Translations under genes and position numbers: made by a program
Notes under the pieces: generated by a model
Databases searched by the model: none
The model's input: only the letters and a program-made list of their open reading frames with translations
Told to the model about the DNA's origin: nothing
NCBI GenBank assembly: GCA_002344125.1
Contig: DDTQ01000012.1
Location: 62,001-126,000, forward strand
Origin: Ignavibacteria bacterium UBA2360
Lineage (GTDB): Bacteria > Bacteroidota > Ignavibacteria > Tepidaquicellales > OLB5
Length of the DNA: 64,000 bases
Direction: 5' to 3'
Shown here: piece after piece, positions 34,515 to 43,466 of the stretch
How the letters are laid out: each line of letters opens with the position of its first letter
Numbering within the stretch: the first letter of the stretch is position 1

Positions 34515-36029
34515 TTAACCTGTTAAGCCATATTTTCGTTTTGACGCGGCGAAAAGTGAAAACTTTTTGGTAAGCCAATCTTTGTAAACGCAGTTTTCAG
34601 ACTGTAGTTTTTTTATTTCAAGCCCGGCTTCAAATTTATCGGAACCCTCAGTTATAGATATAAGTCTTTTGGCGTACTTGTTGAAAGCCCGGTGGAAGGC
34701 TTTCCTTGAGGCCGGCATCATTTTATCGTTTCGCAGGAACTGGCTGTATGAATGGATAAGTTCAAGCGCAGCGGTTAAATTCCTTTCTTCATAGTAGATC
34801 CTTAATCTGAGGTTATAGATATCATACTTAAAAATGAACTGTGTAATATTAAGCGCGGCGATGGTTTCCAGCGCTTTGCCGTTTCTGCCGGAGGCATAGT
34901 AATAGAACGCCATTGCGAAACGCTTCATGTTTTCCCTTTCCCGGGGAATGATATCCTCAGAGAACCTGTTAATAACTCGAAGCAGCCAGGGCAGCTTTTT
35001 CATTTTAACCGCGTGAAGGACAATTGCACGGAACAATGTTACAGGTATGAACTCTGTCTTACTATCTTTATAGTGTCCATTTTCTAAAAAGGTAAAATAT
35101 AAATTCAGCAATTCGATATTGTAATAATCCGGATTCTTACTGTACTTTGCTCCGAGAGTGCAGCAGTTAAGTAATTTTGAGTAATGCAAAGAGATTTCAT
35201 CCCCGGCAAGGAGAGCAGAACACTTTTTTATCAGGCGACGATAAATTTGGTATTGTTCTATTTTGCCGGGTTTATGAAAAGCTTCAAGCATTGAAATGTA
35301 TAGTTGTGATATAAAGTTGTATTTACTTTCTCTTTTTACCAGCCGGTATAAACCGGAATTACACAGATCCTTTATAGCGATATTTATTTCTTCAAATCTT
35401 TTTTCGCTAAATCTTTCGTCAAATACTAAAAGATTGCTGTAGTTTGCAGTGATTTCAAGGAATGAGAAGAGAAGGATATATTCTTCAGCAATTTTAAAAT
35501 CATCTGTAATAGTAGATATGGTTTTTTTGTTTAATTGACTGCTGAATGTCATTCTAAGGTTAATATTCTGCACCTGAAGCTTATACTTTTCAAGAAAATA
35601 TACAGAATCAATTCTTTCTGAGATACTGATTTCTTCTGTAAATTCCCTAAGTATTTTAGCAGAATTTTTGTGAAGTCCTCTTTGGGCAAGTTCTTGAATT
35701 TTTTCATGAACATTTTTTTTGTTCCTTAAAACTGATTCTACGGAAATAAACTCAACTGCCGCTTCATTAAGTGAAGAAAGCAAATCCCTCATCGTTCCCC
35801 CGTTATACTCCAAATCCGGGTAAACCACGCTGTATAAAGACTCTTTAGAGCAGTTAACATCTCTATATAACGGGTGAAACTTGATCAGTTCTTTATATAA
35901 AGAAAGCAGTGCTTTCCTGGTTGTGAAATAATCTGAATCCAGATATAATAAAAATCTTTTTTGTTCTTTTGGTGTAAATGATCTCAGAAGCTTAATGAGA
36001 TCGTGGTTATAAAGCGGTTTATACTTCAT
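34515..36029 (-). CDS. Large alpha-helical protein of unknown function
   Basis: This 504-residue protein has no signal peptide or membrane segment, so it is cytoplasmic. It is almost entirely helical, rich in Lys, Glu, Leu and Phe, with blocks such as FTPKEQKRFLLYLDS, MKRFAMAFYYYASGRNGKALETIAAL and IYYEERNLTAALELIHSY that recall TPR-like repeats in its last 200 residues. Similar long proteins opening with a 'LLRSFTPKEQKRF..YL.S' segment are seen in Bacteroidota-type genomes, but I know no function. It starts at ATG 36029 and is probably monocistronic. Confidence 0.68.
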   Translation of the reverse strand: MKYKPLYNHDLIKLLRSFTPKEQKRFLLYLDSDYFTTRKALLSLYKELIKFHPLYRDVNCSKESLYSVVYPDLEYNGGTMRDLLSSLNEAAVEFISVESVLRNKKNVHEKIQELAQRGLHKNSAKILREFTEEISISERIDSVYFLEKYKLQVQNINLRMTFSSQLNKKTISTITDDFKIAEEYILLFSFLEITANYSNLLVFDERFSEKRFEEINIAIKDLCNSGLYRLVKRESKYNFISQLYISMLEAFHKPGKIEQYQIYRRLIKKCSALLAGDEISLHYSKLLNCCTLGAKYSKNPDYYNIELLNLYFTFLENGHYKDSKTEFIPVTLFRAIVLHAVKMKKLPWLLRVINRFSEDIIPRERENMKRFAMAFYYYASGRNGKALETIAALNITQFIFKYDIYNLRLRIYYEERNLTAALELIHSYSQFLRNDKMMPASRKAFHRAFNKYAKRLISITEGSDKFEAGLEIKKLQSENCVYKDWLTKKFSLFAASKRKYGLTG

Positions 36030-36216
36030 AATATTCTGTAATATTTACTTCAAATGCTCTAACGAATGTAGTTAAAATTGCTTAAAATATCAATTAAATC
36101 AATGATTTAAGTAGTCCGAATTTGAATTATTCACTTCAAATGATATAACTTTTGCTTTATTAAACACCAAGTAAAAGCAATCATTGCTTATTCCGAAACT
36201 TAACAGGGAATAAGCC

Positions 36217-36462
36217 ATGAAAAACATTTTAAAGAATTTTCGTTCGCTGGTTTTCACTTTAGTGTTTGCTTCTGCAATAACCGGAGTTTTTTATGATACA
36301 GCCTTTACGCATGAAATGAAAAGTATATTGGTGGAGCCCGGTTATAATGATATTTGCGACAGTTGTTATAAAATCTATATTTGGATTAATGGCGTACGCT
36401 GGGCACAGGTTTACAACCAGGACGGGATCATGGTAAATTTTTACGCAGAACCGGAAGAATAG
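36217..36462 (+). CDS. Small exported protein with a CxxC motif
   Basis: The 81 residues begin with a long charged-then-hydrophobic leader (SLVFTLVFASAITGVFY), a likely signal peptide or anchor. The mature part is about 45-50 residues and contains DICDSCYKIYIWINGVRWAQ, with a CDSC pair that could bind metal or form a disulfide. It starts at ATG 36217. It stands alone between an unrelated minus-strand gene and the kelch protein gene. No family is recognised; codon use looks coding. Confidence 0.5.
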   Translation: MKNILKNFRSLVFTLVFASAITGVFYDTAFTHEMKSILVEPGYNDICDSCYKIYIWINGVRWAQVYNQDGIMVNFYAEPEE

Positions 36463-36661
36463 AATCGAGTTAACATAAAATTAGTCACCACCCTCTAGCG
36501 CGTGAGAAAATCGAGGTGCGGGAGATAATTCTCCTGCGCTTCCCCTTAACGCTTTAGAGTAATTTTGTTCATATGGCAGGTTTTACATCAGAATTTCCAC
36601 GCACTTCCTTATATATTTAATTTAGAAACTTTAATAGCGATATTTACATTAGGTTAGTTAA

Positions 36662-37966
36662 ATGAGAAAACTTAAACTGTTAATATTGCAGGTTGCATTT
36701 GCTGTTGTATTATTGAATACTTTGGCAATATCGCAATGGTCAAAACTTAACACCACGGGAAATATTGAGCATTTAAAAAATGCGTCGGTGATATATGATC
36801 CTTCGGGTAACAGGATGATCGTTTACGGCGGCAGAAATGCCGCGGGTGAACCGACGAACAATATGTACAGCCTGAATCTGAACAGCAATGTTTGGTCTAT
36901 AGTTACGCAGATTGGCGGCCCTATACCTTCGCCGAGATACACTCATAACGCGTACTATGATATTAACAGCAATTCTATGATAATCTGGTCAGGGCAGGGT
37001 ATTGGCGGCTCTTTGTTTAATGATGTATGGAAATTCAGCTTCGCATCAAATACATGGAGTATTTTATGGGAAGACGGCAATATTACCAATGCTCCTGTAA
37101 GGAGATACGGAACTGCATCAATATATGAACCGGTATCTGGTAAAGTTACATCCTTTGCGGGATTCACATCAGGCGGCAGATTTGACGATACGTGGACTTT
37201 TGATGTAAACTCACGCACGTGGCAGGATAAGACCATCTCTCTTAGACCGCCAAAGCGCTGCCTGCACGCGGCAGTATATGCAAATGATCTTGGGAAAATG
37301 GTCATTTATGCCGGCCAGGATGATAACGGACTGCGTGATGATATATGGGAGTGCCAGCTTAGCAGTTATACCTGGAACAATATCACACCGGCGGTGAAAC
37401 CGCCTGCGCGGTTCTGGAATTCAACGATATACTATAACGGAGGTAATATTATAATTTTCGGGGGACTCAGCACCGGCGCCAGAAATGATATGTGGAAATT
37501 CCGCATGGGAAGTAACTTATGGGAATTTATTGTTCAGGGCGCAGTTGTGCCTCCGGCCAGATGGGGTCACACGGGAATTTACATCCCCGAGCAGGACAGG
37601 ATGATAATTTTCGGCGGCGAGGGTGATTCATTGTATAAAGATACATGGCAATATAATAATGTGAGTGTAATAGGGATAGAACCGATATCCAGTGAAGTAC
37701 CGAATGATTTCAGTTTAGGGCAGAACTATCCGAATCCGTTCAATCCTGTTACGAATTTCGAATTTCGGATCGCTGATTTCGGATTTGTCAGAATTTCAGT
37801 GTATGATATCACGGGCAAAGAAATAGAGGTTTTGGCTGAATCTGAAATGAAACCGGGGACTTATAAGGTTAGCTGGGATGCAAAAGATCATCCAAGCGGA
37901 GTGTATTATTACAAAATGAGTTCACGGAGTTTTACAGAAACAAAAAAGATGGTGCTTGTAAGGTGA
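36662..37966 (+). CDS. Secreted kelch-repeat protein with type IX sorting domain
   Basis: The 434-residue protein has a signal peptide (LILQVAFAVVLLNTLAISQ), then five or six kelch blades (MIVYGGRNAAG, NMYSLNLNSNVW, SMIIWSGQGIGG, DDTWTFDVNSRTW, MVIYAGQDDNG, IIIFGGLSTG, MIIFGGEGDS). These form a beta-propeller, often used for carbohydrate or protein binding. The end is a type IX secretion domain (FSLGQNYPNPFNPVTNFEF, VYDITGKEIE, PSGVYYYKM, KKMVLVR). It starts at ATG 36662 and is followed by a terminator. It is likely surface attached; the ligand is unknown. Confidence 0.87.
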   Translation: MRKLKLLILQVAFAVVLLNTLAISQWSKLNTTGNIEHLKNASVIYDPSGNRMIVYGGRNAAGEPTNNMYSLNLNSNVWSIVTQIGGPIPSPRYTHNAYYDINSNSMIIWSGQGIGGSLFNDVWKFSFASNTWSILWEDGNITNAPVRRYGTASIYEPVSGKVTSFAGFTSGGRFDDTWTFDVNSRTWQDKTISLRPPKRCLHAAVYANDLGKMVIYAGQDDNGLRDDIWECQLSSYTWNNITPAVKPPARFWNSTIYYNGGNIIIFGGLSTGARNDMWKFRMGSNLWEFIVQGAVVPPARWGHTGIYIPEQDRMIIFGGEGDSLYKDTWQYNNVSVIGIEPISSEVPNDFSLGQNYPNPFNPVTNFEFRIADFGFVRISVYDITGKEIEVLAESEMKPGTYKVSWDAKDHPSGVYYYKMSSRSFTETKKMVLVR

Positions 37967-38009
37967 CGCAAAGCTGTAAGTTGTTTTAAAATATAAGTAT
38001 TAACGTAAA

Positions 38010-38038
38010 AGTCGGGCTGCAAACCCGGCTATTTTTTT
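38010..38038 (+). terminator. Terminator after the kelch protein gene
   Basis: AGTCGGG (38010-38016) pairs with CCCGGCT (38024-38030, one wobble) around a CTGCAAA loop and is followed by ATTTTTTTG. It lies 44 bp after the stop. Confidence 0.8.
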
Positions 38039-38134
38039 GATTGCTAAGCGTAAGATTTTTGAGTATTTTTGTAGTTTGAGCCAATTTTAGCATATACTTA
38101 ACATATAGATAATAAAGGGAAAGCGAATTAAATT

Positions 38135-39205
38135 ATGTCAAACGGCAGAATAGAGAAAATAAGGGATATCTTAACGGAATTGGATCTGGATGCACTTTAC
38201 ATCACTCACATTCCAAATATAAGGTACTTAAGCGGATTTTCGGGTTCATCGGCTTACATAATAATTACAAAAGAGAAAAATTATTTTTATACTGATTTCA
38301 GGTACCAGTCACAATCACATGAGCAGGTAAAGGACTATGAGATAGCGGTAAATTTTTCGCCTGCTGTGAATATTAAAGAAACAATGCTGAATGAGAAATT
38401 CAGTAGAGTGGGATTTGAATCAACTCACATAACAATACACCAGCTGCATTTGCTTAAGGAATCACTACCCGCGATAGAGTTTGTAAGCGTGCCGGAGAGG
38501 ATTGAAAAGCTGACAATGATAAAGACGGCTGAGGAAGTTTCAAAAATAAAGAAGGCGTGTGAGATAACAGATAAGGTATTTGATAAACTGCTGGAGATAA
38601 TTAAGCCGGGAATGAAGGAAAGCGAAGTATCAGCGGAAATTTCTTACTGGCATAAAAAATACGGAGCTGAGAAGGATTCATTTGATCCGATAGTAGCCAG
38701 CGGCTGGCGCGGAGCGCTTCCGCATGGTATGGCAAGCCAAAAGGTAATTGAAGCAGGTGAACTTGTAACACTGGATTTTGGCTGTATTTATGAAGGATTC
38801 TGCAGCGATATGACAAGGACAATAGCAGTTGGTAAGCCAAAGAGCGATGAAATGGTTAAGATATATGATGTTGTGCTTCACTCGCAAATACTTGCGGTAG
38901 ATGCAGCGAAAGCCGGGATCAAAACCAGGGAGCTGGATTCAATTGCCCGGAAGTATATCAATGATAACGGGTATGAAGGTAAGTTTGGTCATGGGTTGGG
39001 TCACGGGTTAGGTATTGAAGTGCATGAAATGCCGAGCGTAAGCCAGAGGATGGATATAGAGATTCCCGCAAATGTTGTTTTTACCATTGAGCCGGGCATT
39101 TACATTGAAGGATTGGGCGGCGTTAGAATTGAAGATGATGTATTCACCAAAGAGGGCGGCCGTGATGTACTTAATGCTTCACCGAAGGAATTGATCATTA
39201 TTTAA
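38135..39205 (+). CDS. M24-family Xaa-Pro aminopeptidase/dipeptidase
   Basis: The 356-residue protein has a creatinase-like N-terminal domain (1-125) and a pita-bread C-terminal domain. The five metal ligands are visible: Asp214 (TLDFG), Asp225 (CSDMTRT), His290 (GHGLGHGLG), Glu319 (FTIEPG) and Glu333 (RIEDDV). His297 in EVHE is also conserved. It releases or hydrolyses N-terminal residues before proline, in the cytoplasm. The length fits the shorter PepQ/PapA-like bacterial class. It starts at ATG 38135 and is followed by tandem 46-bp repeats. Confidence 0.92.
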   Translation: MSNGRIEKIRDILTELDLDALYITHIPNIRYLSGFSGSSAYIIITKEKNYFYTDFRYQSQSHEQVKDYEIAVNFSPAVNIKETMLNEKFSRVGFESTHITIHQLHLLKESLPAIEFVSVPERIEKLTMIKTAEEVSKIKKACEITDKVFDKLLEIIKPGMKESEVSAEISYWHKKYGAEKDSFDPIVASGWRGALPHGMASQKVIEAGELVTLDFGCIYEGFCSDMTRTIAVGKPKSDEMVKIYDVVLHSQILAVDAAKAGIKTRELDSIARKYINDNGYEGKFGHGLGHGLGIEVHEMPSVSQRMDIEIPANVVFTIEPGIYIEGLGGVRIEDDVFTKEGGRDVLNASPKELIII

Positions 39206-39215
39206 TTGTTTCACC

Positions 39216-39307
39216 AAAGGCGCATTGACTCATTCAATGCACTTCACAGAGAAGCAAAGGCAAAGGCGCATTGACTCAGTCAATGCACTCCAAAGAGAAG
39301 CAGAAGC
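39216..39307. repeat. Two tandem 46-bp units with a GCATTGACT hairpin
   Basis: Units start at 39216 and 39262 with AAAGGCGCATTGACTCA and differ at a few bases. The second contains the perfect hairpin GCATTGACT-C-AGTCAATGC (39268-39286). The tail TGCACTCCAAAGAGAAGC resembles bases 31152-31169. Confidence 0.88.
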
Positions 39308-39358
39308 AAAAGAAATTAAAACATCGGGCAATTCGATGCAGGAAATAAGAAAGTATAA

Positions 39359-40687
39359 TTGAAAAAAGTTTTAGTAATAACACATGATTTTCCGCCTTTG
39401 GGCAAGGGCAGCGTATTGAGGCCGTTGAAGTTTTCCAAGTATTTCAGGTTATATGGCTGGGAGCCTGTTGTATTGACCTCAACCCCTAAGACATATTACT
39501 TCAAAGATGACAGTTTATTGCAGGAAGTTGAATCACTGGGAATACAGGTTTACAGAACGCCGGGCTCAGGTAATAACCTGCTTACAGGCAGGAAGCTGAA
39601 GGATCTGCCCAATGAAGGCTCGAGGAAATTAAAGCGCAACATCAGCCGCTACCGCAAACAGCCGGATGAACACAGAAGCTGGATAAGTAAAGCTGTTAAG
39701 CTTGGCAAAGAAATTATTGAATCACATAAAATTGAAATAATTTACGCAACGGGTCCATCATTCACCGCGCTAATTGCAGCCGGTGAGTTGAAAGAGAAGT
39801 ATAAGATTCCCCTTGTAACTGATTACCAAGATTCATGGCTGCACTCACCAAGCGCATATTATCCGATGGGATATCACCGCCTGCGTAATATGAAGCTTGA
39901 GCAGGAGGTCATTAAGGTAACCGATGAAATTATCACCACCAACCGAAGGATCAAGGAATACCTTATAGAAGAGTATGATTACCTGAGGCATGATGATATT
40001 AACATTATACATCATGGATATGATATTGATGACCTGAATCTTGCGGCGCAGGGTCCACTGCCCGAAAAACCAAAAATGCGTTTTACAACATCGGGGAATT
40101 TCTTCGACCTTGTGACGCCAAAATATTTCTTTGAAGGCATGCGCCTTGCATTTGAAAAGAAGCCTGAAATGCGCGGAAAGATTGAAGCGTGTTTCATAGG
40201 GGGGCTCTCGAAGGAAAATTTAAAGCTTATACAGAAAAACAATGTTTCGGATGCAGTAGTAAATCCCGGGTATGTTAGCCATATAGACTCGCTAAGATAC
40301 CTGATGGCAAGTGATGTGTTATGGTTTATGATAGATAAGGGAGTTGGCTCAGAAGTGATTGCGCCGGTAAGACTTGCTGAATATTTTGGCGTACGCAAAC
40401 CAATACTCGCCTGCACGCCTGACGGCGCTGCGAAGCAGCTTCTGCGTGATTATGACGCTGTAAGGATATGCGAGCCCGATGAACCGGAGGATATTGCTAA
40501 ATTGATAATCGAGTATTACGAGCTGTATCAACAGAGAATGATGCCTATTGCCAATGAGGAAATAGTTAAGAAATTCAATATTAAGAACCTGACTTATGAC
40601 CTGGTGCGGTATTTTGAGTTTCTGCGGGATATACCGCCGGAGTTTGGTATCAGGAAGGCGAAGCCTGCTGTTGGGAATGAGTATTAG
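39359..40687 (+). CDS. Glycosyltransferase family 4-like protein
   Basis: This 442-residue cytoplasmic protein opens KKVLVITHDFPPLGKGS, the glycogen-synthase-like N-terminal strand of GT4 enzymes, with the conserved G-x-G/PLG donor-side loop. Later features are IIHHGYD after the linker, a C-terminal Rossmann domain with VNPGYVSHIDSLRYLMASDVLWFM, and APVRLAEYFGVRKPILACTPDG with the E-x(7)-like acidic region. It probably builds an envelope or exopolysaccharide glycan; donor and acceptor are unknown. The start is TTG 39359, giving the expected family N-terminus. Confidence 0.83.
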   Translation: MKKVLVITHDFPPLGKGSVLRPLKFSKYFRLYGWEPVVLTSTPKTYYFKDDSLLQEVESLGIQVYRTPGSGNNLLTGRKLKDLPNEGSRKLKRNISRYRKQPDEHRSWISKAVKLGKEIIESHKIEIIYATGPSFTALIAAGELKEKYKIPLVTDYQDSWLHSPSAYYPMGYHRLRNMKLEQEVIKVTDEIITTNRRIKEYLIEEYDYLRHDDINIIHHGYDIDDLNLAAQGPLPEKPKMRFTTSGNFFDLVTPKYFFEGMRLAFEKKPEMRGKIEACFIGGLSKENLKLIQKNNVSDAVVNPGYVSHIDSLRYLMASDVLWFMIDKGVGSEVIAPVRLAEYFGVRKPILACTPDGAAKQLLRDYDAVRICEPDEPEDIAKLIIEYYELYQQRMMPIANEEIVKKFNIKNLTYDLVRYFEFLRDIPPEFGIRKAKPAVGNEY

Positions 40688-41075
40688 ATTTGGCTTTAGA
40701 GTGTGAAGATGTACATTTCCCGAATCACATTCTGTTCCCATACGTACTATAAACAACCTTACTAAAAATGTTCTGTTACTTTCTTTTGAGCGATCAAAAG
40801 AAAGTAACCAAAGAAAAATCGCCCGCTGCTGAAAATTACCTGAAATTATTTTCGCTTTACAGGAAAATAACTCGTCACGCATGATGCGCACCATTGGTGC
40901 GATTTGCGTGACTCAAACAAATTTTCCTGTGTTGATTCTGCTCAAATAATTTCCTTGACTGCTTACGCAGTCAGACGGTAATTTTCAAAGGCGGGTTTAA
41001 ATCAAAAACTGGATTATGGTGTTAGGAGTTGTTATTGAATTCTATTTTGACATTTGAGCTTTGGAATTTGGCATT
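40688..41075. other. 388-bp intergenic region dominated by a nested-palindrome element
   Basis: No gene is supported. Bases 40775-40996 form a highly structured repeat element listed separately; 40688-40774 and 40997-41075 show nothing notable. Reading frames crossing the element are by-products of its palindromes. Confidence 0.7.
40775..40996. repeat. Nested-palindrome element (MITE- or REP-like)
   Basis: A perfect 15-bp stem, GTTACTTTCTTTTGA / TCAAAAGAAAGTAAC with a 4-base loop, spans 40775-40808. Next, arms pair in order from outside in: GAAAATTACC (40831) with GGTAATTTTC (40977), GAAATTATTT (40842) with AAATAATTTC (40944), ACAGGAAAAT (40859) with ATTTTCCTGT (40921), GTCACGCA (40874) with TGCGTGAC (40905), and an inner CGCACC/GGTGCG. 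A side hairpin GACTGC-GCAGTC is at 40957-40972. The whole can fold as one branched cruciform or RNA. Confidence 0.88.
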
Positions 41076-42092
41076 TTATTCATTTCCCTCCATACTCTTG
41101 TATATCCGTTCAATTATCTCAACGGTTTTCATTCCTTCGTAGGCGTTGGCGGCGATTGTGCCGCCTTTGGTCAATACATCAAGTACGTTTTCATAGACTT
41201 TTTCGTGGTTGCTCATTGAGCCCTGATAGAAACCGTAATCATTTGCGGGCCGCGAAGCGGGGAGTCCCGTTATTTCAAAGCCATCTATTGACTGGTATTC
41301 CAGTACATTTAAATACTGACCGCCTATCTTGACTGTTCCTTTTTCACCAAATACTGTGATTGAGCCTTCCATGTTCTGCTTGTGGCTGTTTACGGTGTAG
41401 TTAATAGTGCATAAAGCGCCGTTTTCAAATTCGCCGATAACAACCCCCGTATCTTCAAATTCCACGAGTTCGTTATGAATAAAATTTCTGCCAATTCCGT
41501 TAAGCGTTTTAAAATCACCGATCAGCCAGTAGAGCAGATCAATGAAATGCGAAAATTGCGTGAATAGCGTTCCGCCATCAATTGCTTTTTTACCCTTCCA
41601 GTCCGATTGCCTGTAGTATTCATCGTTGCGGTTCCAGAAGCAATTCAGCTCCACGTTCAGTAACTTTCCGAGTTTCCCGGAATCAATAACTTCCTTTAGT
41701 GCGGCAACGGGAGGATTGAAGCGGTTCTGTTTAACTATAAAAAGATCTTTGCCTGATTTATCGGCTTCTATCATCATCCTTTTGCAATCGCTTACGCTGA
41801 TAGCCATAGGTTTTTCGCACAGTACGTTCTTTCCGGCTTTGAGCGCAAGTATTGTATGCTCTGTATGAAATGAGTTTGGAGTGCAGATTGAAACAACATC
41901 AATGTTGTTTTCATTTTTAAGGAGTTCTTCGATCGCATTGTAGGGATCGGCTGAATATTTTTCGGCAAAATCGTTCGCGCGTTCGGGTTTTATATCACAT
42001 ACCGCGGAGAGTTCAGCAATGTTGTTTATTATTTCTGCGTGTCTTGCTGCTATTCTGCCGCAGCCTATTATTGCAAATTTGAGTTTATTCAA
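41076..42092 (-). CDS. Gfo/Idh/MocA-family oxidoreductase
   Basis: Started at TTG 42092 the protein has about 338 residues and opens with the NAD(P)-binding strand KFAIIGCGRIAARHAEI. The family motif CEKPMAIS (E-K-P) lies near 93-100, and the C-terminal domain contains RFNPPVAALKEVI and ALCTINYTVNS. Members oxidise or reduce sugars, inositols or nucleotide sugars. Reading frame upstream of 42092 runs through a GTTGTTGG hairpin repeat, so the short start is preferred. No pathway partner is adjacent except the glycosyltransferase 390 bp away on the other strand. Confidence 0.87.
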   Translation of the reverse strand: MNKLKFAIIGCGRIAARHAEIINNIAELSAVCDIKPERANDFAEKYSADPYNAIEELLKNENNIDVVSICTPNSFHTEHTILALKAGKNVLCEKPMAISVSDCKRMMIEADKSGKDLFIVKQNRFNPPVAALKEVIDSGKLGKLLNVELNCFWNRNDEYYRQSDWKGKKAIDGGTLFTQFSHFIDLLYWLIGDFKTLNGIGRNFIHNELVEFEDTGVVIGEFENGALCTINYTVNSHKQNMEGSITVFGEKGTVKIGGQYLNVLEYQSIDGFEITGLPASRPANDYGFYQGSMSNHEKVYENVLDVLTKGGTIAANAYEGMKTVEIIERIYKSMEGNE

Positions 42093-42566
42093 TAAAAATA
42101 ATGTTTTGTTGTTGTTGGTCAAAAAGACCAGCAACGGGAAAGAATGTACTTAAGTTACTGCGTTCCCAAACTGAAGTTTGTCCGATGGACTCCTTTGGAG
42201 GGAACGAGGTTATTTTGTTGTTTGTATAGTGACCGAAAACGTGATTATACTTTCCCAAACTGGAGTTTGGGAAAGAGATAGATTACACTTATTATGCAAA
42301 TATCCCGAAAAAGAAGGGGTATTTCAAGTTAAAATACTTTGTCATGCTGAACTCTTAACTTCTGTGGTGTGTTGTTTCAACATTAGTTTTAACAGATTCC
42401 CAAACTGGAGTTTGGGAATCAGGGGGAGACCTGGGTATTTGAAAAAACTAATCGTGCCACGAATATATATATAGTTATATACTGTAGTTTAAAAAAAGTA
42501 ATATCATCTCTGGAAATCTTTTCAAACTATTATTCGTGGCACGAATATTTTCTAAAATAAGTTTCT
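42093..42566. other. 474-bp non-coding gap with hairpin repeats
   Basis: No gene is supported. It holds GTTGTTGGTC-AAAAA-GACCAGCAAC near 42108-42135, three CCCAAACTGGAGTTTGGG-type hairpins (degenerate near 42163, intact at 42251-42274 and 42396-42419) and a 14-bp inverted repeat, TCGTGCCACGAATA near 42450 and TATTCGTGGCACGA near 42530. It lies upstream of the oxidoreductase gene and downstream of the metallopeptidase gene. Confidence 0.8.
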
Positions 42567-43466
42567 TTATTCATATTTCAATGACTTCACCCATGCAACG
42601 TATTCTGCATCAAGCTCGTTTATGGATTTACCCGTGATCTTTTCCATTTGTTTTATTCCGGTGTTGTCATCGTTATAGGAATCACGGAAGTTTTGGTAAT
42701 ATTTTTTCAGCAGACCCTGTTCCTGCATGTACATACATAAGTAGCGGGCTTGAGAATAATTCACGTCGCTTCCATCGCCGTAAAATTCTTCCCAATTGGT
42801 TTTCATTAATCGTTCAATTGACTTATAACTCTTATCAGCAATCGCATCCTGCAGCGCCGGCAGGCGCCAGTTAACGTAGCCGAGGATAGTTTTGTTGTTA
42901 AGCGAACAGCGTTCGTACAGCGAGCCAAGTCCTTCGTTGAACCATGACGGGATATCGGGGAAATCGTAGCGTGCAAGCGCGTGTGTCATTTCATGCACCA
43001 GTGTGCCGGTTCCGGTGTTGATATTCATTAACATAGTTTTTTCTGAGGGCTTGTAGTAACCATATTTGGAAAGGTCATCATCATCATAAAGCGATTTAGC
43101 CCAATAACGGTATGTTTTGTCATCTTTGAAAAGGAAAATAGTTGTTGCCTCTGTGGGTTTAGTGTGAAAGTAGTCATTGTAGAAGCAATCAACAGCGCGG
43201 TCGATCGTCTGGGTTAGTATCTTTTCAGTTTCAGCTTCGTTAAGGTTACTTGCAATAACAAAGTATGAATGTTCTTTCACAATGAAATCACTAGTAAGCT
43301 TGCCGGTAAGCTCATTTATTCTGCTTGTGAAATTGATCACAACGCTATCGCCGGTAACCGGCTTTACGGCAGCGGAATTTTCTTTGGTGCTTCCTGCAGA
43401 ATTTTCAGCAGGTCTGCAATCTGAAACAAGAAATATGAGCATTGAGTAAATTAAAATCTTTTTCAT
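42567..43466 (-). CDS. Lipoprotein zinc metallopeptidase (gluzincin-like)
   Basis: The 299-residue protein has a lipoprotein-type leader ending FLVSDC (Cys17), then a Ser/Lys-rich linker. The zinc motif HEMTH places His158, Glu159 and His162, with the third ligand probably Glu178 in NEGLGSLYE, the gluzincin arrangement. The domain resembles the peptidase MA/DUF1570-type group. It should work in the periplasm or on the outer membrane on unknown proteins or peptides. It starts at ATG 43466 and is divergent from the ECF sigma gene, sharing a 237-bp AT-rich promoter region. Confidence 0.8.
   Translation of the reverse strand: MKKILIYSMLIFLVSDCRPAENSAGSTKENSAAVKPVTGDSVVINFTSRINELTGKLTSDFIVKEHSYFVIASNLNEAETEKILTQTIDRAVDCFYNDYFHTKPTEATTIFLFKDDKTYRYWAKSLYDDDDLSKYGYYKPSEKTMLMNINTGTGTLVHEMTHALARYDFPDIPSWFNEGLGSLYERCSLNNKTILGYVNWRLPALQDAIADKSYKSIERLMKTNWEEFYGDGSDVNYSQARYLCMYMQEQGLLKKYYQNFRDSYNDDNTGIKQMEKITGKSINELDAEYVAWVKSLKYE

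Noticed and set aside
36520..36545. GCGGGAG-ATAATT-CTCCTGC hairpin after the small CDSC gene
   Set aside because: The stem has a wobble and no T-run follows, so it was not called a terminator.
40349..40894. 181-codon minus-strand frame crossing the glycosyltransferase end and the palindrome element
   Set aside because: It is antisense to the glycosyltransferase and its upstream part is made of palindrome sequence; no coding signal.
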